DNA of 64,000 bases from NCBI RefSeq assembly GCF_002959755.1, contig NZ_PPCW01000001.1, forward strand, positions 248,001 to 312,000. Direction: 5' to 3'. Below are positions 35,221-44,454 of the stretch, in pieces; position 1 is the stretch's first letter; the number at the start of each line of letters is the position of its first letter. The translations under genes were made by a program, and so were the position numbers. The stretch comes from Veillonella sp. T11011-6. Lineage in GTDB: Bacteria > Bacillota > Negativicutes > Veillonellales > Veillonellaceae. The notes beneath the pieces are model-generated. The model was not told the origin of the DNA. It saw nothing but the letters and a program-made list of their open reading frames with translations, and made no database searches.

Positions 35221-35781
35221 ATGGAAATTAAAGAATTGTTGCAACAAGCAGAAGAACGCATGAATAAGTCTATTGAGGCTTTAAAACATGAATTTGCATC
35301 TATTCGTACAGGCCGTGCTAGTGTAGCATTGCTTGACAAAGTAATGGTTGACTATTATGGTAGCCCATCTCCAATTAACCAAGTTGCAAATATCTCCGTG
35401 CCTGAGCCGCGTATGATTGTTATTGCACCTTGGGATAAAACTATGATTGGTGCTATTGAAAAAGCAATCTTACAATCTGATCTTGGTTTAAATCCAGGTA
35501 ATGATGGTGCTCAAATCCGATTGACTATTCCTCAATTGACTGAGGAACGTCGTAAAGAAATCGTTAAAGTTGTTCATAAAAAAGCTGAAGATGCTAAAGT
35601 TGCAGTACGAAATATTCGTCGTGATGTAAATGATGCATTGAAAAAAGAAGAGAAAGCTAAAACAATTACTGAAGATGATGCTAAAGACGGTTTAGATCAA
35701 ATTCAAAAACTTACAGATGCTAAAATTAAGCAGATTGATGAGTTAAAAGCAGTAAAAGAAAAGGATGTATTAGAAGTATAA
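35221..35781 (+). CDS. frr: Ribosome recycling factor
   Basis: RRF, with EF-G, splits the post-termination ribosome. The 186-residue protein has the three-helix-bundle signature with RTGRASVALLDKVMVDYYGSP, then the domain II sequences, and the C-terminal IRRDVNDALKKEEKAKTITED. GAGGAG precedes the ATG. The stop codon shares one base with the ATG of the small gene that follows (TAATG). Confidence 0.97.
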   Translation: MEIKELLQQAEERMNKSIEALKHEFASIRTGRASVALLDKVMVDYYGSPSPINQVANISVPEPRMIVIAPWDKTMIGAIEKAILQSDLGLNPGNDGAQIRLTIPQLTEERRKEIVKVVHKKAEDAKVAVRNIRRDVNDALKKEEKAKTITEDDAKDGLDQIQKLTDAKIKQIDELKAVKEKDVLEV

Positions 35782-36032
35782 TGTTAGATTCTAATAGCCT
35801 TATTGGAATGCCATGGCAGCTTGCAAAGTCTCGTTTGCAGGCTGCCCATATTCCTTTTAAGGTAATGATTGGGGGATCCTTTAATCGCTTTTTTGATATT
35901 GCTGATAAAGGATTTTATGTAGCACGTATTACCAAGGTTGATGAGTGTTTACATATACTAGTGTATAGACCAATGATTGCCAGCGACTTCGGAAATTCTA
36001 TCGAGGTAGACTATGCTAAAGAAATTATTTAA
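35781..36032 (+). CDS. Small conserved-position protein of unknown function (frr-uppS gap)
   Basis: This 83-residue protein is not one I recognise. It starts by a TAATG overlap with frr and overlaps uppS by 20 bases, so its place within a tight operon supports it being a real gene. It has no membrane helix, signal peptide or cysteine motif. The opening LIGMPWQLAKSRLQAAHIPFKV resembles the start of a PASTA domain (a GM followed by an Ala/Leu helix and a strand), but it is short and this likeness is only suggestive. No separate ribosome binding site is obvious, so translation is probably coupled to frr. Confidence 0.7.
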   Translation: MLDSNSLIGMPWQLAKSRLQAAHIPFKVMIGGSFNRFFDIADKGFYVARITKVDECLHILVYRPMIASDFGNSIEVDYAKEII

Positions 36033-36777
36033 CCGTAAACCATCTGATACGCCTGTTATTGATAGTAATGTGATACCAAAACATGTTGCTATTATTATGG
36101 ATGGCAATGGTCGTTGGGCAAAACGAAGAGGCATGCCACGATCAATGGGACACCGCGCAGGGGCCGACGTATTAAAGCAGATTGTTATTGCTGCAGATGA
36201 GATTGGAATTAGAGCTCTTACGGTATATGGCTTCTCCACAGAGAACTGGAAGCGTCCTGAACAGGAAGTTTCTTTACTTATGGCTCTCATAAAAGAATAC
36301 TTAAATAATAATGTTAAGTATATGCATGAACATAATGTGCGTATTCGCTTTATTGGATATATCGGTGCTCTTTCAGATGAGCTTCAAAAGATTATTCACG
36401 ATGCCGAATTATTAACTCAGAATAATACAGGCCTTACCTTACAGTTAGCAATAAACTATGGTGGGCGTGATGAAATAGTAAGAACTATCCGCGATATTAC
36501 AAATTCTGTTGTGGATGGAACTATTACTACAGACGAGATTACAGAAGACTATGTTAGTTCCCAACTTTTCACTAAAGAGTTTAGCGATGTAGACTTGTTA
36601 ATTCGTCCAAGTAGTGATTTTAGAATTAGTAACTTTTTATTGTGGCAGCTAGCTTACGCTGAATTCTGGTTTACTGATTTACATTGGCCAGATTTCACTA
36701 AGGAAACATTATTAGAGGCTGTTGCAGCATATCAAAAACGAGAACGCCGGTTTGGTGGCTTACGTGATGAGGAATAA
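36013..36777 (+). CDS. uppS: Isoprenyl (undecaprenyl) diphosphate synthase
   Basis: UppS extends farnesyl diphosphate with IPP in cis to make the C55 carrier for peptidoglycan and LPS O-chain. The signature HVAIIMDGNGRWAKRRGMPRSMGHRAG carries the catalytic Asp and Arg residues, and the end has DLLIRPSSDFRISNFLLWQLAYAEF, where the family usual is GGE/S-R-SNF. The protein has 254 residues. GAGGT lies before the ATG. Three genes of the IPP-producing MEP pathway are also in this window. Confidence 0.96.
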   Translation: MLKKLFNRKPSDTPVIDSNVIPKHVAIIMDGNGRWAKRRGMPRSMGHRAGADVLKQIVIAADEIGIRALTVYGFSTENWKRPEQEVSLLMALIKEYLNNNVKYMHEHNVRIRFIGYIGALSDELQKIIHDAELLTQNNTGLTLQLAINYGGRDEIVRTIRDITNSVVDGTITTDEITEDYVSSQLFTKEFSDVDLLIRPSSDFRISNFLLWQLAYAEFWFTDLHWPDFTKETLLEAVAAYQKRERRFGGLRDEE

Positions 36778-36780
36778 AAA

Positions 36781-37605
36781 ATGTTAAAAACACGTGTTAT
36801 AACCGCTGTTATAGGTTTTATTATTGCCTTAGGGGCCATTACATTAGGCGGACCTGTATATGATATTCTTATTACATTATTAGCTCTATTGGGTTGGCGT
36901 GAGTTTGTTTTACTAGGTAAAGCTAAACATGTGCGTATGTCCATTTTATGGGGCTATATTAGTATTTTATTTTTGATGATTGCCTTTGCATGTCATCAGT
37001 ATATTCTAGCAATAGCTATATTAGTATTGAGTTTATCAGCCAATTATATGTTATGTACATTTGGTGAAAACAAATACTCTTTAGCTAGTGTTTCATTTAG
37101 TGTATTTGGCTTATTATATGTTGGTATTGGCATGATTTCTTTGCTCATGATTCGTCATGACTCTATATACATGTCTCTATCAATGCCATTTGAATTATAT
37201 AATTGGGGAACAATTACTCTTTGGCTAGTATTATTTACAACATGGGCTAGTGATACTTTTGCTTATTTTGCTGGTCGTGCCTTTGGTAAACGTAAAATTG
37301 TTCCATCTATTAGTCCTAATAAAACACTAGAAGGTTTTATTGGTGGCTTTATCGGCTGTATTATTACAGGCGCAGTATTTTCGTATATCGTAGGCATTCC
37401 ATGGTGGATGGGCATTCATGTTGGTATGATTAGCGGTATACTTGCACCATTAGGTGATTTATTTGAATCAAAGATTAAACGATTATGTAATGTGAAAGAT
37501 TCTGGTACTTTACTACCAGGTCATGGTGGTGTATTGGATCGTTTTGATAGCTTATTATTTGCGGCTCCTATTACATTGATATATATATTACTCTTTTCGT
37601 ACTAA
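36781..37605 (+). CDS. cdsA: Phosphatidate cytidylyltransferase
   Basis: CdsA makes CDP-diacylglycerol from phosphatidic acid and CTP, the branch point to all phospholipids. The 274-residue integral membrane protein has about seven to eight hydrophobic helices, and the C-terminal family signature DSGTLLPGHGGVLDRFDSLLFAAP. The loop SPNKTLEGFIGG is also typical. It begins three bases after uppS, and its substrate comes from PlsY and PlsC, encoded further upstream in the window. Confidence 0.96.
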   Translation: MLKTRVITAVIGFIIALGAITLGGPVYDILITLLALLGWREFVLLGKAKHVRMSILWGYISILFLMIAFACHQYILAIAILVLSLSANYMLCTFGENKYSLASVSFSVFGLLYVGIGMISLLMIRHDSIYMSLSMPFELYNWGTITLWLVLFTTWASDTFAYFAGRAFGKRKIVPSISPNKTLEGFIGGFIGCIITGAVFSYIVGIPWWMGIHVGMISGILAPLGDLFESKIKRLCNVKDSGTLLPGHGGVLDRFDSLLFAAPITLIYILLFSY

Positions 37606-37623
37606 TCTAATAGAGGTAAGCTT

Positions 37624-38769
37624 ATGAAATACCTAAGTATTATTGGCAGTACTGGCTCAATCGGTACACAGACACTAGATGTAGTGTCTCAACATCCAGA
37701 TCAATTCAAGGTGGTTGCCTTAGTGGCACATCATAATATTGACCTCTTAGAACAACAAATTAAAGAATATCAGCCATTAGTAGCCGGACTAGTTGATGAA
37801 AATGCTTTTAAAGAGCTGCAAGGCCGCTATACAGGTCCTACAAAACTTGTAGGTGGTAAGGAAGCGCTCATTGCGGCTGCTACGATTCAAGAAGCTACTA
37901 TGGTTGTCACTGCAATTGTTGGTGCCGCAGGCATTGAACCAACAGTAGAGGCCATTAAAAAAGGTAAAACAATTGGTCTAGCTAATAAGGAAACCCTTGT
38001 TGCTGGTGGTCCGTTAATTACATCTTTAGCTAAAGAGTATGGCGTACAAATTTTACCTATTGATAGTGAACATAGTGCTATCTTCCAATGTTTAGAAGGT
38101 CAAGAACGCGATAATGTTGATTCCTTAATTGTCACAGCTTCAGGTGGTCCTTTACGTACTTGGGATTCTGATAAAATTAAAACTGCCACCGCTGCAGATT
38201 GCTTACGACATCCAACTTGGAACATGGGCAATAAGATTACTATCGACTCTGCATCTTTATTTAATAAGGGATTAGAAGTAATTGAAGCGCATTGGCTTTT
38301 TGGTTTTGATTTTGATCATATTGATGTTGTGGTACATCCACAAAGTATTGTTCATTCTATGATACGTATGAAAGATGGGGCTATATTAGCGCAAATGGGT
38401 AATCCAGATATGCGCGAGCCTATTCAATATGCTTTGACATATCCAAAACGTGAAGTTTTAAGTATGAATCATCTTGATTTTACTAAAGCCTTACAATTGG
38501 AGTTTTTGCCACCACGATATGATGATTTTCCTGCCCTTCGTCTTGCTTATGAAGTAGGACGAGCAAGTGGCTTTAAACCAGCCGTATTTAATGCTGCAAA
38601 CGAAACAGCAGTTTATGCATTTTTAGATGATAAAATCGCCTTTGGTGATATTTACAAAGTCGTTACATCAGTTCTAGAAGCTATGGGACCTGAAGATGAC
38701 TTTACGTTAGACAATTTATTAGCTATCGATAGATGGGCTCGTGAAAAGGCAACATCATTGATGGTATAG
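37624..38769 (+). CDS. dxr: 1-deoxy-D-xylulose 5-phosphate reductoisomerase
   Basis: Dxr carries out the first committed step of the MEP isoprenoid pathway with NADPH. The N-terminal motif is IIGSTGSIGTQTLDV. The metal-binding and substrate segments include LANKETLVAGG, PIDSEHSAIFQCLEG and TASGGPLRTW. The 381-residue length is normal. GAGGTAAGCTT precedes the ATG. With ispG (two genes on) and ispH, three of the MEP pathway enzymes are in the window. Confidence 0.97.
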   Translation: MKYLSIIGSTGSIGTQTLDVVSQHPDQFKVVALVAHHNIDLLEQQIKEYQPLVAGLVDENAFKELQGRYTGPTKLVGGKEALIAAATIQEATMVVTAIVGAAGIEPTVEAIKKGKTIGLANKETLVAGGPLITSLAKEYGVQILPIDSEHSAIFQCLEGQERDNVDSLIVTASGGPLRTWDSDKIKTATAADCLRHPTWNMGNKITIDSASLFNKGLEVIEAHWLFGFDFDHIDVVVHPQSIVHSMIRMKDGAILAQMGNPDMREPIQYALTYPKREVLSMNHLDFTKALQLEFLPPRYDDFPALRLAYEVGRASGFKPAVFNAANETAVYAFLDDKIAFGDIYKVVTSVLEAMGPEDDFTLDNLLAIDRWAREKATSLMV

Positions 38770-38777
38770 GAGTATAT

Positions 38778-39794
38778 ATGACAACGGCATTAGCCACAAT
38801 ATTTGTATTTGGTTTAATCGTGTTTATTCATGAGTTAGGCCATTTTATTACAGCAAAAATGTCGGGTATGCAAGTAGACGAATTCGCCATAGGTTTTGGA
38901 CCTGCGATTTTTAAAGTTCAAAAAGGGGAAACCTTATATTCTATTCGTATCATTCCTCTTGGTGGCTTTAATCGTATTGCTGGCATGAGTCCTGACGAGC
39001 CGTTAAATGAACGGTCATTTTATACTAAACCTGCATGGAAGAAATTTATTGTTATTTCTGCAGGGGCTGTATTTAATTTTTTATTGGCCATTGTTTTATT
39101 CTTTGGCCTCAATGCAACAGTAGGTAATCTTACCTATACAAATGATCCTGTTATTGGTAATATCATCCCTGGTAGTGCCGCTGAACAAGCTCATTTACAA
39201 TTAAATGATAGAATACTTACTATTGATGGTAAAAAGATTTCAACGTGGGATGAAATCCGTCCTAGCTTACAGGGTACTGCTAATCATGGTGTTACTGTTG
39301 TGGTAGATCGAGACGGAGAAACTGTAGAAACTACAGTGATTCCAAAAATGGAACAAGATAGTCCTAAAATTGGTATTTATCCTAGTTTTACACGAGAAAG
39401 TTATAGCATAGGCGAGTCTTTGAGTCTAGCTGTTACTCGTACTGGTCAAACAATTGTTGCTATGTTAAGTGGTTTGTATGATATGATTCGCGGCACACAA
39501 GCTGCAGAATTATCCGGCCCAGTAGGTATTTCACAAATGGCTGGCACTATTGCACAATCTGGCTTTGCACCACTTTTGAGCTTTGCTGCATTCTTAAGTA
39601 TTAACTTAGGGGTTATCAATCTTTTACCATTACCTGTATTAGATGGTGGTCATTTAATTATTATTTTGGCTGAAGCCATTACAGGTCGTAAATTACCTGC
39701 TAAGGCACTAATGTATATTCAAATGGTTGGTGTTGCTTTAATGGTAGCATTATTCTTATATGTAACGACTCAGGATATATTCCGATTACTATAA
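38778..39794 (+). CDS. rseP: Site-2 intramembrane metalloprotease (RseP/RasP family)
   Basis: The protease cuts membrane-bound anti-sigma factors and leftover signal peptides within the membrane. The zinc site is HELGH in FIHELGHFITAKM in the first helix, and the third ligand is in LPLPVLDGGHL near residue 290. A PDZ domain (about residues 110-195, with IIPGSAAEQAHLQLNDRIL) sits between the two halves. The length is 338 residues. GGAG precedes the ATG. Its place between dxr and ispG is typical of Firmicutes. Confidence 0.95.
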   Translation: MTTALATIFVFGLIVFIHELGHFITAKMSGMQVDEFAIGFGPAIFKVQKGETLYSIRIIPLGGFNRIAGMSPDEPLNERSFYTKPAWKKFIVISAGAVFNFLLAIVLFFGLNATVGNLTYTNDPVIGNIIPGSAAEQAHLQLNDRILTIDGKKISTWDEIRPSLQGTANHGVTVVVDRDGETVETTVIPKMEQDSPKIGIYPSFTRESYSIGESLSLAVTRTGQTIVAMLSGLYDMIRGTQAAELSGPVGISQMAGTIAQSGFAPLLSFAAFLSINLGVINLLPLPVLDGGHLIIILAEAITGRKLPAKALMYIQMVGVALMVALFLYVTTQDIFRLL

Positions 39795-39812
39795 GATAGA
39801 TGGGAGATTACA

Positions 39813-40898
39813 ATGATTGTACGTAAACCAACAAATGGTATCTATGTAGGTACAGTTAAAATTGGTGATTATGCACCGGTAAGCATTCAATCTATGATTA
39901 CTACAGATCCGGTTCATACGGAAAAGGCTATAGCTGAAATAAATCGTTTAGCTGAGGCTGGTTGTGAACTAGTACGTGTTGCAGTTCCTACTATGGCTTC
40001 TGCTAAAGCTTTAAAAGCAGTTCGTGCTGGTATTGATATTCCTTTAATTGCTGATATTCATTTCGACTATAAATTAGCGTTAGAAGCTATCGAGAATAAT
40101 GTTGATGGATTGCGTATTAATCCAGGAAACATCGGCGGTGAGGATAAGGTATTGGCTGTTATTGAAAAAGCTAAACCTAAACAAATTCCGATTCGTATTG
40201 GCGTTAATGCAGGGTCTTTACCAAAGCATATCCTCGATGCACATGGAGGTCATCCTACAGCTGATGGCATGGTAGAAACTGCATTAGAACATGTCCGAAT
40301 TCTCGAAAAGCTCGACTACCGTCAAATGAAATTATCTATTAAAGCAACGGAAGTTTCTTTAATGGTAGAAGCCTATCGTAAGTTATCCGATAAGATTCCT
40401 TATCCATTGCATTTAGGTGTTACTGAAGCTGGTACGATAAAACAAGGTACTATTAAGTCTGCTATGGGCATTGGTGCTTTATTATTAGACGGTATCGGTG
40501 ATACTTTACGTGTATCCTTAACAGGTGATCCCATACATGAAATTGAAGTAGGTCGAAGTATTTTGAGTAATTTAGGATTACGAAACTTTGGAGCTACAAT
40601 GATTTCCTGTCCTACTTGCGGTCGATGCCAAGTGAACTTATTTGATATGGCAGGGATTGTAGAGGAACGTTTAGCATCCATTAAAGCACCTATTAAAGTA
40701 GCTGTTATGGGTTGTGTCGTAAATGGGCCTGGTGAGGCTCGTGAGGCTGATTTCGGCATTGCTGGTGGTAATGGACAAGGTATTGTCTTCCGTAAAGGGG
40801 AAGTTATCAAGACTGTGCCAGAAGCTGAATTAGTAGATACATTATTTAGAGAAATTGATCAATATTTAGAAAACTTAGATGAGGAGTCTTTATGTTAG
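39813..40898 (+). CDS. ispG: 4-hydroxy-3-methylbut-2-enyl diphosphate synthase (flavodoxin/ferredoxin)
   Basis: IspG makes HMBPP, the substrate of IspH. The 361-residue protein has the TIM-barrel N-terminal part (VSIQSMITTDPVHTEKAI) and the C-terminal [4Fe-4S] domain with SCPTCGRCQVNLFDMA and MGCVVNGPGEARE. The cysteines are the cluster ligands. GGGAG lies upstream of the ATG. Its end overlaps proS by seven bases. Oxygen-sensitive cluster enzymes are consistent with an anaerobe. Confidence 0.97.
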   Translation: MIVRKPTNGIYVGTVKIGDYAPVSIQSMITTDPVHTEKAIAEINRLAEAGCELVRVAVPTMASAKALKAVRAGIDIPLIADIHFDYKLALEAIENNVDGLRINPGNIGGEDKVLAVIEKAKPKQIPIRIGVNAGSLPKHILDAHGGHPTADGMVETALEHVRILEKLDYRQMKLSIKATEVSLMVEAYRKLSDKIPYPLHLGVTEAGTIKQGTIKSAMGIGALLLDGIGDTLRVSLTGDPIHEIEVGRSILSNLGLRNFGATMISCPTCGRCQVNLFDMAGIVEERLASIKAPIKVAVMGCVVNGPGEAREADFGIAGGNGQGIVFRKGEVIKTVPEAELVDTLFREIDQYLENLDEESLC

Positions 40899-42610
40899 CC
40901 ACTAAATTATATGCACCTACATTGCGTGAGGTTCCATCTGACGCTGATGTAGTTAGCCAACAGCTTATGCTTCGCGCTGGTTTTATGCGCAAAACTGCAA
41001 ATGGTTTATATAGCTTTTTACCATTAGGTTGGAGAAGTATCAAAAAAATCGAAGCTATTGTACGTGAAGAAATGGATCGTGCTAGTGCTCAAGAAATCAT
41101 GATGCCTATCTTACAACCTGCTGAAATTTGGAAAGAATCTGGCCGTTGGAATGCATATGGCGCTGAAATGATGCGTATTAATGATCGTCATGATAATGAA
41201 TTCTGTTTAGGACCAACTCATGAAGAGATGATTACTACACTTGTTAAAAATGAGATCAATTCATATCGTCAATTACCAGTAAATTTATATCAAATTCAAA
41301 GTAAATTCCGTGATGAACGTCGTCCGCGTTATGGTTTAATGCGCAGTCGCGAATTCATTATGAAAGATGCATACTCTTTTGATGTGGATGAAGCTGGTTT
41401 AGATGAATCTTATAAATCTATGTATGATGCATATACACGAATTTTCACGCGTTGTGGTCTTACATTCCGTCCTGTAGAAGCTGACAGCGGTGCTATCGGT
41501 GGTAGTGGCACACATGAGTTTATGGCAATCGCAGAAGCTGGTGAAGCTGATATTGTGTATTGCACAAAATGTGACTATGCTGCCAATATTGAAATTGGTA
41601 AACCTGGTATTATGAAACAGGAAGAAGAAGCACTTCAAGAGTTATCTGTTGTGGACACTCCAAATGCAAGTACTATTGAAGCTGTTGCAGAAATGCTTAA
41701 TTTACCATTACATAAAACGATTAAAGCTGTAGTATTTTCTATTGATGGTAAAGTTGTGTTAGCTATTGTTCGCGGTGACCATGAAGTAAATGAAGTAGCA
41801 GTGCAACATGCTGTACTTGGTTCCGTAGAGCCTGAAATGGCTACACCAGAAGAATTGGAAAAAGTAGGTTTAACAGCTGGCTTTATAAGTCCAGTTGGGT
41901 TAAAACAAACAGAAGAGTTTGCCATAGTAGTAGATGAATCTGTTATGGAAACGTACAATGTTTGTGGTGGTGCCAATAAGAAAGATGCACACTATATTAA
42001 CATCAATCCAAAACGTGACTTTAATGTAGAAGATATTATTGTCGCACCGATTCGTTTGATTACAGCTGACGATGTTTGCCCAACTTGCGGTGGTGCTCTA
42101 GAACATGCTAAAGGTATTGAAGTAGGCCAAGTATTTAAATTGGGTACAAAATACTCAGAGGCATTACAAGCTACATTCTTAGATCAAAATGGTCGTCCTA
42201 ATCCAATGATTATGGGTTGTTATGGTATTGGTATATCTCGTACATTAGCTGCTGCTATTGAGCAGTATCACGATGAAAATGGTATTATTTGGCCACGTTC
42301 TATTGCTCCATTTGAAGCCGTTATCGTTCCTATTAATGCAAAAGACGAAGCTTTGATGTCTACAAGTCAAACAATTTATACTGCATTACAAGATGCAGGT
42401 GTAGATGTGTTACTTGATGATCGTAAGGATCGAGCTGGTGTAAAATTCAAAGATGCTGATTTAATTGGCTATCCACTTCGTATTACAGTAAGTAAAAATA
42501 CACTTGAAAATAATGAAGTAGAAATTCAAATCCGTAAGTCTGGTGAAGCGATTACATGTGCAATCGATTCTGTAGCGACTAAGGTTACTGAATTACTTCA
42601 AGATTTATAA
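40892..42610 (+). CDS. proS: Prolyl-tRNA synthetase (bacterial type, with editing domain)
   Basis: The 572-residue enzyme is a class II synthetase with motif 2 (FRDERRPRYGLMRSREFIMKDAYSF), motif 3 (CYGIGISRTLAAAIEQ) and the INS editing domain (about residues 230-400) that removes Ala from tRNA-Pro. The anticodon-binding domain closes the protein. GAGGAG precedes the ATG. Overlap with ispG suggests coupling. A very long terminator follows, ending the operon that starts at rpsB or pyrH. Confidence 0.97.
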   Translation: MLATKLYAPTLREVPSDADVVSQQLMLRAGFMRKTANGLYSFLPLGWRSIKKIEAIVREEMDRASAQEIMMPILQPAEIWKESGRWNAYGAEMMRINDRHDNEFCLGPTHEEMITTLVKNEINSYRQLPVNLYQIQSKFRDERRPRYGLMRSREFIMKDAYSFDVDEAGLDESYKSMYDAYTRIFTRCGLTFRPVEADSGAIGGSGTHEFMAIAEAGEADIVYCTKCDYAANIEIGKPGIMKQEEEALQELSVVDTPNASTIEAVAEMLNLPLHKTIKAVVFSIDGKVVLAIVRGDHEVNEVAVQHAVLGSVEPEMATPEELEKVGLTAGFISPVGLKQTEEFAIVVDESVMETYNVCGGANKKDAHYININPKRDFNVEDIIVAPIRLITADDVCPTCGGALEHAKGIEVGQVFKLGTKYSEALQATFLDQNGRPNPMIMGCYGIGISRTLAAAIEQYHDENGIIWPRSIAPFEAVIVPINAKDEALMSTSQTIYTALQDAGVDVLLDDRKDRAGVKFKDADLIGYPLRITVSKNTLENNEVEIQIRKSGEAITCAIDSVATKVTELLQDL

Positions 42611-42612
42611 TT

Positions 42613-42655
42613 AAATTGCGATTCTAGTGAATACTCATTAGGGTCGCAATTTTTC
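42613..42655 (+). terminator. Strong terminator after proS
   Basis: An 18-base-pair stem with three G-T pairs (42613-42630 with 42635-42652) has an ATAC loop and a T run. It is the longest terminator stem in the window. Confidence 0.93.
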
Positions 42656-42727
42656 TATCTCATCTTGAATAAATTAGCTAAATCAGTCATAATTAAAAGA
42701 TAGGATAATTGTAATGGGAGGTGCTCT

Positions 42728-43555
42728 ATGCTTGTTGATTTTCACATGCATTCTATCTATTCTGATGGAGTTAAAAGTCCAGAAGAATTATTACGTCATG
42801 CTTTAGATTGTAATCTATCTATGATGGCTTTAACTGATCATGACGAAATTGATGGCATAAAAGCATTGCGTGCCGCTCAAAAGCAATTAGATCCGGAAAA
42901 AACTATTAAAATTATTAATGGTTGTGAATTTAGTGCTGACTATAAAGATAAATCTATTCATATTCTGGGATATCGTTTTGATGAAACAAATCAAGAATTA
43001 AAAGACTTTATTCAATATTTTAAAGCAAAACGAGAAGAACGGATTGATGAGATTATCAAACGTTGTAATAATGCTGGATATGTTATATCGAAAGATGACT
43101 TACTTAAAAAATTTCCTAAGACGCAAGCTTATGGGCGTCCACATATTGGACAGTTATTAATTGATGGTGGTTATGCTAAGGATATTAATGAGGTATTCAA
43201 AGGTATTCTTCGAAAAGATAGCCCATGCTATGTACCTAAGGTAAAGGTTGAGGTTCCGCATATTATTGATATTATTCATAAAGCTGGTGGCCTTGCCGTT
43301 ATGGCCCATCCTAAACTAGTAACTAGTGATGAATATGTAGTAGAAATGTTAGCCTATGATTTTGATGGTATGGAGGTTTACCATACTAAACATAACGATG
43401 ATGATGTGAAACGATATAAAGCATTAGCTAAAGAACATAACTTGTTTATTACAGGTGGTTCTGATTATCATGGTATTCCAGGTAAAGCACCAGATCAATT
43501 TGGCGATTACTTGGTATCCGCTGAAAATGTATCAGAATTTATTAGTTTGTTATAA
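42728..43555 (+). CDS. PHP-domain phosphoesterase (YciV/TrpH-like)
   Basis: The 275-residue protein is a PHP-fold metal-dependent phosphoesterase: HMHSIYSDG near the start, LTDHDEIDG, the GCEFSADY segment, MAHPKL and GSDYHG near the end provide the usual His and Asp metal ligands. Homologues hydrolyse 3',5'-bisphosphonucleotides or shorten RNA from the 5' end (E. coli RNase AM). Which reaction applies here is not settled by sequence. GGGAGGTG precedes the ATG. A P-loop/Asp23 protein follows after 15 bases. Confidence 0.88.
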   Translation: MLVDFHMHSIYSDGVKSPEELLRHALDCNLSMMALTDHDEIDGIKALRAAQKQLDPEKTIKIINGCEFSADYKDKSIHILGYRFDETNQELKDFIQYFKAKREERIDEIIKRCNNAGYVISKDDLLKKFPKTQAYGRPHIGQLLIDGGYAKDINEVFKGILRKDSPCYVPKVKVEVPHIIDIIHKAGGLAVMAHPKLVTSDEYVVEMLAYDFDGMEVYHTKHNDDDVKRYKALAKEHNLFITGGSDYHGIPGKAPDQFGDYLVSAENVSEFISLL

Positions 43556-43570
43556 ATAATGAGGTTGACT

Positions 43571-44446
43571 ATGGAAGTCGTTGCATTTGTAGGTAGTAGT
43601 GGCACTGGTAAAAGCCATCGTGCGCTCGTAGTTGCTCATGAAAATAATATTGAATGTATCATCGATGATGGCATTTTAATTCATGATAATAAGATTGTAG
43701 CTGGCTTTTCTGCAAAGAAAGAATCTAGCCGATTAAAAGCTGTTCGTCGTGCTATTTTCCAAGATGAAGTACAAGTAAAATCAGTGCGTGAACAATTAGA
43801 TAAAATTAATCCTAATAAGCTTATGATTATTGGTACATCCGATAATATGGTAAAGAAAATTACGAAAGCATTAGGCTTGCAAGATCCAGATCGATATATT
43901 CGCATTGAAGATGTAGCTACACCTAAAGAAATTGAAAAAGCACAACATGCTCGTCTTAAAGAAGGTAAACATATTATTCCAGTTCCAACAATGGAATTGA
44001 AACCTCACTTTAGAGGGTATTTGATTGATCCAATTAAAACCATGTGGCGTCGACGTACATTGAAAAAACAAGATCAAGATACATTGGGGCAAATTGGTTC
44101 AGAAGGATTTGAACGTTCTGTGGTTCGTCCTGCTTTCAGTTATTATGGACGACTTACCTTCGATGATGATGTAATTATCAAATTGATTCGCAATGGCTTA
44201 AAAAAAGTTGTTGGTGTTGATGAATCAAGTGTTATTTCTTTCAAAAAGAGTGACAAAGGCCAAAATGGTTTAGTTGTAGATATGGCTGTTGTTATTGAAC
44301 ATGGTTATCCTGTTAAACCATTGATGCAACAGGTACAAAAGTCCGTTCGAAATGAAATTGAGTATATTACAGGCATGTCTATTGAACGTATGTCTATAAA
44401 AGTTAAGAATATTATAGAAACAAAACGTAAGATTGTTAAAGTATAG
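43571..44446 (+). CDS. P-loop NTPase fused to an Asp23/Gls24-like domain
   Basis: This 291-residue protein begins with a Walker A motif, VAFVGSSGTGKSHRAL (GSSGTGKS at residues 8-15), within a domain of about 170 residues, followed by a basic linker (KTMWRRRTLKKQ). Residues of about 190-290 match the Asp23/Gls24 alkaline-shock fold: GRLTFDDDVIIKLIRNGLKKVVGV, then VVDMAVVIEHGYPVKPLMQQVQKSV and EYITGMSIERMSIKVKNI. Asp23-type proteins are usually stand-alone membrane-associated stress proteins. The joint architecture suggests a nucleotide-controlled envelope protein, but the function is unknown. The start at 43571 has GAGG seven bases upstream; an in-frame ATG four codons earlier lacks a site. 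miaB follows after eight bases. Confidence 0.82.
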   Translation: MEVVAFVGSSGTGKSHRALVVAHENNIECIIDDGILIHDNKIVAGFSAKKESSRLKAVRRAIFQDEVQVKSVREQLDKINPNKLMIIGTSDNMVKKITKALGLQDPDRYIRIEDVATPKEIEKAQHARLKEGKHIIPVPTMELKPHFRGYLIDPIKTMWRRRTLKKQDQDTLGQIGSEGFERSVVRPAFSYYGRLTFDDDVIIKLIRNGLKKVVGVDESSVISFKKSDKGQNGLVVDMAVVIEHGYPVKPLMQQVQKSVRNEIEYITGMSIERMSIKVKNIIETKRKIVKV

Positions 44447-44454
44447 GAGTTAGA

